This document shows, in pieces, positions 1 through 12,000 of a stretch of DNA of 64,000 nt. The notes beneath the pieces were generated by a model. It was not told where the DNA came from. It ran no database searches and was given only the letters and a program-made list of their open reading frames with translations. The stretch is taken from NCBI RefSeq assembly GCF_011386835.1, contig NC_088800.1:57689439-57753438 (forward strand), in the 5' to 3' direction. Position 1 is the first letter of the stretch, and each line of letters begins with the position of its first letter. A program made the translations under genes and the position numbers. This DNA is from Chrysemys picta bellii. Its lineage: Eukaryota > Chordata > Testudines > Emydidae.

Positions 1-32
1 CTCAGCTTCAGGATTGGATCCGGTAAGAGTCT
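1..32 (-). CDS. WDR90: WDR90 exon 11, cut by window edge
   Basis: After a TTTCAG acceptor the exon reads RLLPDPILKL in phase 0. It matches the LPDP-x-L-x-L segment just before the first WD40 repeat of WDR90. The exon runs off the left edge. Confidence 0.8.
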
Positions 33-3000
33 CTGAAAGAAGAAGATATTGTCAAAAGTACCAGCCTGAATAAAGCATGTGAGCCCTAAACTGTACCAGC
101 ACCAACTGCAAATTACATCCCAGTGATCTACCAAGTTCCCTCTGCCCCACATTAATCTGTGTCCCTCTGGATGGGTTTCATGTTTCTCCCTGAAGTGAGA
201 GGGCTGTCTCTCTACCTTAACTTCTTCACATTAAGGGAGGAGTTTATTCAGTAGGTAATGATCATTAAAGGAAATCCAAAAGGAAGTGAGAGCAGGAATC
301 GACTGAAGTCTTGTTTTCAGGAGCTCCATCTCCTCCAGGAATAGAAGCACCAAAGCCCACAGTGGACAGTGCTAAATGGAATAATCTCAGTAATGGAATG
401 ACTTGGTTAACCTGAATCACCTTTCCAAGAGGGCAGCCAAGCCCTCCCCATGGTTACATACAAATGTCATGAAAATTCAAGGGAGCATCTGTAAAGATGG
501 AAAGGGGGAAATCTTTTTTCTTACCCTGAAGGGAGATGCTTTCTTGCTGGAGAGCACCTCTGGTCCAGTAATCTTTGTGTACGCAGTCTGGGCAAATCAA
601 TACATAGGTGTTATTTGTTAAATGCCAATAGCATGATCATCTCTGTACAAGACACATTGGCCCTGCCTGGAGAAGCTTAAAATATAAGTGAAATAAAGGA
701 ACAAGATCAAGAGAGAATTCCAGGGAAGCTGGCTCACAACTGCCCTTAGTATTAAATAATCATCTCTGCCAGTTCCAACCAGAGTGGACATTCCTGTTGC
801 TCTTTCTGCCGAGTTACTGAGCACCAGCCATAAGCATTCCAGACCCATCCTATAGGAACAAACTTGCAGTTTAACTTGTTTGTTCCTAGTACATTGGAGT
901 CCCTTACCTCTATATATCTTCTCCTATGGTCAGTAAGAGTTTGAGCAAGAAGGCTGGGTTCAGGAGCTCTGTTTCCATATGAAGTCTTGGCCTAATGCTC
1001 TAACCCACCAGTCAGGCCCCAAGAATTGGGATAATCATGTTTCTGCATCTCAGTGCACAGGGCAGCAGTATGTGGGTCTGAAAGGCAACTGATCTGTTCT
1101 ACCTGAATTCTTCCTTGAGAAGGTACTTACAGATGGAGGTTGGTGTAAATTGGTATTGTTGCACTGAAGTCAACGGAGCAACACCAGTTTACACCAGCTG
1201 AGGATCTGGTGTGGGGAACTTATGGGAGTAGTGGAAAAGGAAGCCATTAGGCTGGAGAGTTCAGCGCAAGGCACATTGTTCTTCTAATGAAAGCATCATG
1301 CATTCTCAGAGCCACCACAGGGGCAGACTTGAGGGAAGAGTTAAGAAGATTCTGTACAAGTTAGAGGCGGGATGTGGAGTTACACAGAGGATAACCAATA
1401 AGGTCAGGTTGTCAGAGTCCAGCGGTGCTCTCTCACTTACCTCATCTGAGCTAATGCCAATAGCATGGATGGCGACATCACCCATTCTGTGAGCATATAC
1501 ATGAATACCACCATCAGTTGTTGCATGTAATGGTACAGTGGAATCCCCAGCAGCTTGTAGTCCTTCTGCCCTGCTGAACTCCTGATCCCCAGAATACACT
1601 TCTTCCAGAGGCCCAGAGGTTGCTAAGTGAACCTCGGGGATGCTCTTTGTAACTAGGGGAGACCAGCGAGGCATCTGAGAAAGAGTAAACAAATGACAAC
1701 AGATCAGGCCTGCCCCACAGCTCCCTACGATTGCTGTGATTGGAGAGAAAGGGAGAAATTAGTTTTGTTTTTTGACTGACTTTTATTCAGACACCTAAAA
1801 CTCAAGACATCCAACATGTCAAAAACATTCAGGTGTGCCAAGTGATGCAGGAGAATAAAATAGGGTCCTCTGTGTGACTTTCCGATTTGGAATGGCAGAA
1901 TTGCCACGTTTACTGGGTTTCCAATGCAACTTCTCTCTCTCCACTGTATGATAGCCAACACAAATATCTAAAACACAGACTCTCCCTCCCCACCAGACCC
2001 CACCAGAAACAGATCCATCATGCCCCTGAGAACTTCATTATTCTTGAGTGCCTCAGTTCCCCATCTGTAAAATGCGGACAATAACACTTCCCTATCTCTC
2101 AGGGGTGTCAGGAGCAAAATTACATTAAAAGATTGTGAGGTGTTCATATATTACGGTAATGGGGGCTATATAAGCATCTTGGATAGACTGACAGACTGAC
2201 CCCCAAAGTCATTAAACTGCAGAGTTTATTGACTGTAGGACAGGGCACAGCCCAGGCCATTGAACACAAAAAGTAGCCACTACAAAACTGAAAAACATCC
2301 CAAACACAAAACAGGACATGTGGAAACCCTCTGGCTAGAGGTGGTATGGGAAGCTACACTTACAGCCTAAGGCCATACTCACATCTTTAGGACTGGTTAT
2401 CTGTTGGATGAGTGACACTCGGTCCCGGACAGCTTTGGTAAGCGTCACTGGCCGTGGAAGATGACGGATTGGGTCTTCTAGCACTTGAACACCTAGATTA
2501 CAACAGCAATGTGTTGGGCTCTTTCCTACAATCTGCTTCCCCTCCTGCTGATCACACAGCTGCAGATGATGTAGCTGAACAGCTACTTCATTCTACTACT
2601 TATTCCTTCCTTAAAGAACTCAAGGAACAATTTGGAAACACAGGCCATGTCACAACAGAGGAAAACAAAGGACACATTATCTATTGGGCACACACTGCAC
2701 AAGACCCAGAGGGGCTGGCCTGGTGCTAGTCAAATGGGAGATCAAGTTCAAATCCTGTTCCTTTTGCCCCTGTTTGAACAGGGATTGGATGTGCTGCCAA
2801 GGTAGCATGCTGCGCTAGGGGAGAAGGAAGTGTTTCATAACACTCAACAGCAACCATTCTACCCTTGAAGAAGTGATGTTAATGGACTCCAGTGGGAGCT
2901 CCATCAGATCCCCTTGATTAGGGTAATGGCTGCAACAAGATGTCATAACAGATGGGGAATCATCATGGCTCTGACAAAGAGGTAGATGAAGCAGGGCAGA

Positions 3001-6000
3001 AGAGGAGAATTCCCAGAAGGATCACTGCAGGGCTGCTTGCTATACCATTGTGCTGTACAAGGGCTCTGTGGAGCAGCTTTCTGAAGATGTAGATTGAAGT
3101 TTACTTGCCAACTAAGGTATTTACTACAATTACCTTCTAAAAATTCAGCAGCACTTTAGAGATGCTGCATTTCTTTCTCAGCAGCCCATAGACACTGATT
3201 TTCCCCTTGCAAAACTATCCAGTTCATTTGGGTAGCCCATAACCTGCAGAAAGCCAACTGGCCTGAGCTGGGAGGGCTACCACCCTCAAAATAACTGGAA
3301 CTTTCATAAGTTCTTCCTAATCCTTGGTAGATGCTCCACCTCAACTCCTTGGGTTGAGTGTTTCTAATGAGGGAAGGAGGGGAATATCAAAAAGGGGACC
3401 TTCATCACCCAATCCCCTATTGCTGCGAGGAATGATCTCTAACAGGACACAGCAACAGACTGATGGCATATGCTGGGAGCAGAACTCTGATGTAGGGAAG
3501 ACAGTTGCTAACTTATCATATTGATCGTATGAGTAAATGGATGGATCTTCTACACCATGCTCTACCGAAGCTGTACTTTGAGTTTTATTCAGTTAACAAC
3601 AGCAGTAAATGGTGCAGGTGGCTTTGTACCATGTCATACTTTGTTTTAGGTAGGACAATAACCTAGATAATCTGAAAGCCAGCTTGGCACATTGCTCAGT
3701 CAGATGTGGGTACCACAGCCTATGGTCATTTACTTCAGACTCCCTACCTGCTGCAGGACTGGAACAGCCTTTTTGAATTGAATCATATGGCAGCTTGGAT
3801 CCATCAGAGGGAAACCTGAACAACAAGATCAGAGGAAAGTCACCTCGTAAATGGGTGGCAGGTTCTAGGACCCTTCACAGATATGCAGGGCTCTATTTTG
3901 CTGACGTACTGTTGGTGCTAAAAGGCTTCATTCACACAGAAGCAGAGTTATTTGGCTGATTCAACCTGATGTCAGAACAGGTGGGTCCTATAAGTTCCAA
4001 CTCAAGATAAGGGTTAGAGTCTTTTTCTGGTCTGATTTATACTATGACATTTTTCTATGTCTGTACATTCACTAATTGGCATAATGATGATCACAATCTA
4101 GCAGTCAACGTAGACCAAGTCTATAAGGCAAAGAGAACTAAGGGCAGGGCCATAGAACTCCCTAGGAATAACCAAGCTTGGGAGAAAGGTTCATGTGTGA
4201 TTAAGTTAGCAATACAAGCAAACCCCAGCAAGGAGGGAAATTTGGATCATTTCTAGGGCATTGGCTGTGATATTAGAAGTATGGTATTAACTGTATGTGC
4301 TTATTGACCTGATGATTAGGAACTGGCAGTTTTTATGTGATACCAGTCAGCTCTCTGTTCTTGGGGAACCAGGGCACAGTATCTAGCCCAGGGGTCGGCA
4401 ACCTTTCAGAAGCAATGTGCCGAGTCTTCATTTATTCACCTTAATTTAAGGTTTCACATGCCGGTAATACATTATAATGATTTTTAGACGGTCTCTCTCT
4501 ATAAGTCTATATATTATATAACTAAACTATTGTATCATAAAATAAACAAGGTTTTCAAAATGTTTAAGAAGCTTCATTTAAAATTAAATTAAAATGTTGA
4601 TCTTACGCCGCGGCCTGCTCAGCTCGTTGCTGGTCTGGGATTCTGTTCACCTAAGCCGGCAGCGGGCTGAGCGGGGCCTGCAGCTGGGACCCCGGCTGAC
4701 AAGAGTCCGGCAGCCAGAACCCCAGACCGGCAGCGGGCTGTGCGGGGCCGGTGGCCAGGACCCCAGACTGGCAATGGGCTGAGCGGCTCAGCCCGCTGCC
4801 GCTCAGGGGTTCCATCTGTCAGCTCCTCCCAGCTGGAATCCCGGCTGCTGGATCCACTCAGCCCGCTGCCGGTCTGGGGTCCTGGCCCTGCCCACATATA
4901 GTGGGTACTTACCTTCTCCCTGGTTCTGGCCCATTCTCTTCCTCTCTCTGCACTGAGCTGAGGGTGGGAGTGCACTGAGCACAGGGCTGGGGGTGAAGGA
5001 GCAGGCTGGGGGTTGGGGTGTAGGGTCTGGCCAGGAGCTAGAATGAGGGAGGGGGCTCAGGGTTGGGGCAGGAGGTTTGGATGTGGAGCGTTTACCTGGG
5101 CAGCTCCCATTTGGTGCGAGGGGTGCAGGTGGGAATGTGGGGGTGCAGGAGCTCCCATCTGGTGCTCAGGGTGGGGGTGGGGATGTGGGGGGTGCAAGAG
5201 TCAGGATGTGGGGGGTGCCTGGGGTGTGGGGGTGCCAGAGTCAGGGCTGGGGTCGTGGGGGGGGTGAAGGAGTCAAGCAGAGGGTTGGGTGTGTGTGAGG
5301 GGGGTACAGGGCTCAGGGCAGGGGTCTGGGGGATGTGCGGGGCGCAGGGCTCAGGGCACGGGCCTGGGGGTGTGTGCGGGGCTGCAGGGCTCAGGGCTGG
5401 GTGTGTGTCTGGGGGGCTCAGGGCAGAGGGCAGGGGGTGTGGGCTGGGGTCGTGGGGTGCTCACGGCAGGGGGCTGGAGAGGATCTGCCCCTATTCCACC
5501 ACCCCTTTTCCCCAAGGCCCTGCCCCCGCTTCTTCTCTGCCTCCGTCCAGAGCAGCGAGCAAGCTGACTCCACTCCTTCCCCAACCCCTCCCTTGCAAGG
5601 GCCATCAGCTGATTGGCTGGCAGGGACGGAGGGGATGGAGAGGAGGAGGAGGGGCAGGAACCCAGCACACTGCAGGAAGAGGCAGGGGAGCTGGCAGGAC
5701 CAAGCTTCTACCCCCTGCCCCTTGCCCCCGTGGGAGGGGGCGGGGGGTGCGGAGGGCAGAGAAGAGCGGGCCGGGCCGGGCCGGATTTTTAATGGCACGC
5801 TGCTGCCTGCCGGGACTCCAGCAGGCAGCAGCGTGCCATTAAAAATCGGCTCGCGTGCCGTCTTTGCACATGTACCATAGGTTGCCAACCCCTGATCTAG
5901 CCTGTCTGACTCATGAAAGACACCCCCCACTCCCCCAGACTCTGCTTGAACCAAAACCGATCAGAGAAAAGGCTTACAGAGAGCAGTGAAGGGCGTTGGG

Positions 6001-9000
6001 AGACACACTAGACCCCTCCTGACAAGGGTGACAAGATTAAGACATCTCTATTTGCATACAGAATGGAGAGCAGAGACAACTCTCCTAGCCTCATCTGCAT
6101 GAAAGATGGGACAGGGATTAGCATACAGAATGAAGAACAGAGAACCACACTTAACTCTGGGACCAGAAAAAGCAGGGAAGCACTGCATCATGGGAATCTC
6201 TGCTCCAGATGTTAATGAACATACGCCTGCCCACACCCAGCTCAGCAGTTATCAGACCAATTCTAGTAATGAATCCTTGATTGATATCCAAAATACTGAA
6301 GCAACCTAGTTGCATTGTGAGCTCCCTGGAAAAAACCACCACCCATAGCCAAGAGTGATCAGCTCCTATTGTCTAGCCTAAAGAAAACCCTTGAGTCATC
6401 GGTTTACCCTAAACAAATCTAGTGTTCTCCCTTGAACCATTGTTGTTTCTCTACAAAAACCCCTACCTATGTTCAAGTAAGTGTTCTGATGCATAGACCC
6501 CAAACTCTGCATCAGTTCCGCTGGGACTCCATCTCCTGACTGATCATGCTGGGGGCTCTGCCTGTCTCCAGAACTCAGGACCCTGAGCTACCACCATCAC
6601 CTGGGTACCCCAACCAGTTCAAGCTTCAGGGAGCGGTGAGATCCTCTTCTTTCTCGCTGTTTTCCTTTCTACCTTAGGTATTAACCTTTAATAATGTATG
6701 TTATGTTGGTTTAGGCTCTCTTTGTGTAGTTATCACTATTATTCAATAAATAACTTTTAGGGTTAAGCTGGTTGCTTCTCTCTCTCTTGCTGAACTTTAC
6801 TCTTTTGTGTTTTTAGCTTCCCCCATTTACTCTGCAGCAACGCTTCTTTTACCTAAGCTAAAGATCCCTGCAGTGCCCAAAATACTGTGGGGTTTGCTCA
6901 TCAAGTAGGTTACTACCAGTACAATTGTGATGTGAGAGTGGGGATAGGGACGTGCTGAATCTGGGACACATAAGGGTGGCAGCTTGAAAGTGCTGCTTGA
7001 CCCGGTCCGCTCAGACTTGCTCTGTTAATGTATGTGTGTGTATGTGTGTTCATCCGGTTCTGGGGCTGGAGGAACCCAGCCCTAGGCAACGTAGGTCCTG
7101 CAGGATAGCTCCATTGGGAGGGGACTTGCAGAAGGGAGAAGTAGAGCTCCATATGAAAACACAAGTGACACAAGCAGTACATTGATAGAATTACAGAACC
7201 CCGTCCCCGAATAAATGAACATACCCCAAAGTAACGGGCAAACCTGGTAACATATGGTTGATACCTTAAACAGCCCTTTACCTACCCAAAATATTAGTTG
7301 CCAACAATTAAGTGCTGAAGATGTGAGTTGTGCTGCATTGGTCCCCATCATTACAACTACAGCATTACTGACAACTAGAGTTAAGGTGGCCAAAGCGTTT
7401 CCACTATAATCCCAGTTTTATGCAAATTCTTGCATTTCCTGACTTTTGCATGCTTAACTCTGCAGCCTTCATATTCTCAGACAGAAGTGTTTTGATGAAG
7501 TATGTTACATATACAAAATAATGAGACTAAGGAAGATCTAAAAGCACTCCAAGTTTCCTCCTCGAAAAGCAGCATTTCGTAAACATACCTGATATAGTCA
7601 TAGCGGTCATGCCAGTTCTCTCCCTTTGGCACAGGAAATGCCATTTCTCGTGGCATGGGGGAAATGCCATGAAATGCTAGCTTAGCTTGGCGGGCCTCAG
7701 AGAAGGTCACCCCTAAAAGCACAAAAGGAGACAGATAAGGACACAAAGCACTCCTAGAACATCTGAAGATGTTTACAGAGGTGGCTGGAACCATGCACTC
7801 TTAGCAGGCCATGGACAAACAAATACTTTAAGATTAGAGTTTTCTGTAAATCTGAAAAAGAAAGGCTACGACATGAAAAAAGAACAAAGATTATTGTAGC
7901 AAGTGCATAAGCCTTTCCGTGGGAATATCCTTGAAACTCTCAGCTTCCAATAAGACCTGGTAGTTTAGAGCTTTGTTATGAAAGATTATCTTTTTCTTCC
8001 TTAAAATGTAGCTTAAACGCTCTACAAGAGGATTTGGAATTTAATACTGATGATCATATCAGGTTGCTAAGTGGATCAGTTGGTGATTCTTTTTGCAGTT
8101 CTATGTGATTAGTGTTAGAATATTTTTCTGTTTTCTTCTTTCATTTGATGCATGTGCAACTTTATGGAACTAATGTGCTCTTCACGTGCAACAGCACATT
8201 TGGGACCTGTTTAGTGGTCCACCATGATGTTTGTAAGATTCTCTTCTTGTGATGGGTTGTAGTTGGGCAGATTTCAAACAAAGGATAATGTGTTAGTAAC
8301 AAAGGTCTTGACTGAAGTTTCTCTGCTGCACTGAGTAGCTGGATAAAGAAACACTGGAGGAAATCTGGATTTCAGAGTGACAAGAAAAAGAAGCTTTTTG
8401 GGAAGGATGGTCTAGTGACAGGACTGAGAGACAGGAAAGCTGGGGTCCATTCTCTCATCTGCCACTGATTTGATGTGTGATGTTGGGCAAGTTACTTAAT
8501 CTTTCTCGGCCCCTCAATTTTTCCAGCTACAGAATGGGAAAAGTTGTGAGGCCCTTTGACATCCTCAGATTGAAGGCACCAGACAAGGGAAAATTACTGT
8601 CATTATTATTAGTGTTATTATTAAAGTAAGGGTTTTGTTGACAGTGCCTTGTTATTACTGGCTGAAAACAGAGTGTCAAACAGCAATAGACATGGCCAAA
8701 TGGTCCTGGTGGAATTAGGTCTTGAAATGCAGCAGTAAGAATGGATTAGGCCTAGCACATCCTTGCAGCCAGGTTTGATTTAAAAATCATATAAGATGCT
8801 GCTCCCAGCACAAAGCTTCAGCTCCTTACCTGGCTCAAACAGTAAGTCACTGGTATAGACATTTTTGACCAACAAGTTGGAGCACAGTTTGATGCTCTTC
8901 AGATGGCTGTAGCGTCTATTCAGGTACATGGAGAGGATATAGTGGAGGTCAAGCATCAGGCAGGTCCAGCGCACATTGGCAGGGGCCACACCCACCAAAT

Positions 9001-12000
9001 CTGAGGATCAGAAAAACCACTGTCAAAACCAGCATTAAACGCTGACAAGCTATTTTAAAAAGCAGAAACCCAGCTTTACACATGGGCTGAAATCCTTACA
9101 GAAAGGGAAGCATGTGTGTGTGTGTGCACAATTGTGCACATGCATATTTAGAGACAACTGTCACACTAGGAAAATGGATAGCTAGGTTTCTAGTGATCAG
9201 TTGAGTCCAGATGTTGATTTGCAGCACAACTGTGGTAGCTGCATGTGAATAGAGACAATTAATTGCACACACATTTTTATGCATGGATCCCATGGCCTTC
9301 ATTCCTGAAAATTTAGACTCTAGTTACCATTCCTCACATTTTAACATCTTCCAAAACAGGTCAATTTTTTGGTCCAAACTGACCATCCTTTTAGGAACAT
9401 AATTTCCATCACAAATTAAAAATCCATCTAATCCGGTATCTTGTGTCCAATGCCAGCCAATGCCTGAGACTTTTGAGTTGTGTGTCAAATAATCACAATG
9501 CATCCAACTGTTTCTTACTATACATTGGGGGAATTTTTCCTGATGCCAGCTGGTGGTTGACTGAGATGTTTATGTATGAGGCTTGATCACCCTAGTAATT
9601 TTTATCCTAGCTAGTGCAATTGCTGATGCTACTGTTATTCATATAACGTGCGTAATCCTTTTTTAACTCAGTCTCCTGAGCCAGTGAGTTCCACGGGTTA
9701 ATTCTACATTGTGTAAAATGAAAAAACCCTGTAAAGTCTAGTGTTAAAAATACGTAATGAAACATGGACTTAATAAACCATCCCTCGTTGTCAGACACCC
9801 TAAAATTAACTAATTAAATCCATGACTTCAAAGCTCAGGTCGCATGTGACTATAGCAATACTGGTGTATGATACGTTATTTTCTCTTTACTAAGGTATGT
9901 AGGGCTAATTCCCACACTGAGGGACCAGCCAAACTATTATTCAGATGTGCTTTTCTTTACCTTGCTTTGAAGTTCTGGCTGTGCACTCATACACTGACCC
10001 TTTGGCTGCTCCACAGATGAAGGGGAACTGAAGCCAAGTGGCTGTGGACTTGAACTCCTTAAAAAGGTTGGAGAAGGAGATGCGGACAACCTGGCTATCC
10101 TGGGAACAAAGACACACACAATGTTATCCACCTGGCAGACCACTAGAGAAATGCTGCAGGATACAGTTTCTTGGTTGACGCTACTCTGTCCAGCTTGGAT
10201 ACCCACCAAGGCTAAGAGACTACTGCCAGCTTGCCTTCCATATGGTCTACCCCACACCCCTGTGGCCCTAAGCAGGGAAGAGTGAAGTCAGAAGAAAACA
10301 CACAGTAAGATCGTAGAAGAGTAGGTCTGAGATTTTTACCTCGAGTCCACAGATGTTAGATCATATGTGAATCATGTGAGGTTCAGGGAAATCACCACTG
10401 ATAATGAGGCAAGCCTTCTAGTAAATAAATTAAGAGCCAAGGGAGAAATGACTGGAGCTCTCAAACTCTAAGAAGTGAGGCACAAAGGTGATCAAGAAAG
10501 ACAGCAATCCTGTCTTTTAACTTCATTTAACAGCTACTATAGCAGTCTATGGGACTTCAGCATGGGATACTTATGGCAGATGATTATCTTGCTCTAGAAC
10601 ACTCAGGCGATACAGTTCAATTCTCTATGTTCAAACTCTTTTGAAAAGCTACTGTATTTCAATCCCCACTCTTCTACTCAGTTACACCAAGGGCCATGCA
10701 ACAGACTCTCTCACATACCTCCGTGGTAACATCCAGGTGCACCACAAAATATTTGCCGGGCATGGGCTTAAAGAGCAGGTAGAGGTAATGACCAGTGAGC
10801 CCCAATGACTGTGTACTGGTTTTGGGAAGCTGGATGTAGTTACTGGCAGGAATGGAGCCACGGATGCGATATACTGTTCCCTTCAACGTCTTGTCCTAAA
10901 AAAAGGAGAACATGCATTGATGCAAAGTTCTGCCCTACAGTAAAGTAAGTGAGGAGATTCAGTTGTGGAAGTCTTACTGCTTGTTCACTCGACACATGCA
11001 ATTACACATTCCATCACTGGCGCCAAGTGAGGTGTATGCCAAGATTAGTCTAATAAAGCTCTGGAGAATGAGGACTAGAAAGTTCTGGTACCATACGGGT
11101 TCTCAAACATTTTCTGGGTGGATCACATCTTAACAGAGACATTGTCCCATAACCACCTGTCTTCCCATTTGTGATCACATTACATCCCCTGTGGCAACTA
11201 CAGCAATTGCCTAAATGGAAAGCTAACATTAGGGATGTAATGTATTTTTAGCTGCCTTTATTGTGATGTAGAAGTGAGAAATGACAGCCAGCACCATTTG
11301 GCCAATTGTTCTCTGGGGACTACCAGCAAGTGCTCTCTGGACCTCTTTAGGCACCTCTGTTGCAACAAGCAGGAGGCAGGATGGAAAGATGTCATCGTTT
11401 TCTCTTTTGATGACACAGAGCAAGGGAATCTGAAATCTTCCTTTTTTTTTTTTTTTTTTTTTTTTTTGACATCACAAAACAAGGAGGACTGGGAAATCCC
11501 TCTCTCTTTCTCTCAGCATCACTGAGTGCCTGGCTCTCTCTGCAGTACAGCTGCTCCAATCAGGAAACATTAGGAATACAATGTGTTACCATAAATGTTG
11601 TCACATCTCCCTCCTTAGTTGATCTTTTCCACTCCTCCACTTTGAAGTGCTTGAAGACATTCAGATATGGATGCTGCCACACTGCAGAGAATCAGAAGAG
11701 AGTGAAGATGCTAGGATATCCATGATCATCAATGTGTCCAGTTATACTGATTCATCAGCACACAGCAGGGAGTTAAAGCAACCCACTGGCACACTTGCCA
11801 AACTGTACTGGCCTCTGAGCCTGTTTTATTGGCACATGGAGTATTTGTTCCATGAGGCCAGGACAGAAATTCTTCTGAAATGCAGAAGCTGGTATTTGAC
11901 AGCACAAAGTGATACCAAGCAGTCCTTTAAGAACACCAGTGTAATGCCCTGGAGGCAGGTAAATCCCAGACCTCCACCCAGGGGTCTTTCCATTAGTGAT

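Noticed and set aside
300..400. GFGA-like peptide on the minus strand resembling the pre-WD40 segment of WDR90
   Set aside because: It lies upstream of the recognised exon 11 in transcript order, lacks a good donor and meets stops.
2493..2559. Longer version of WDR90 exon 8 starting after CTGCAG at 2560
   Set aside because: The frame is open but the phase does not match exon 7; the acceptor at 2493 does.
5063..5842. 259-codon Gly/Arg/Trp-rich open frame
   Set aside because: It lies entirely within the GC-rich tandem array of the hAT element; the frame is open because of repeat composition and it has no domain.
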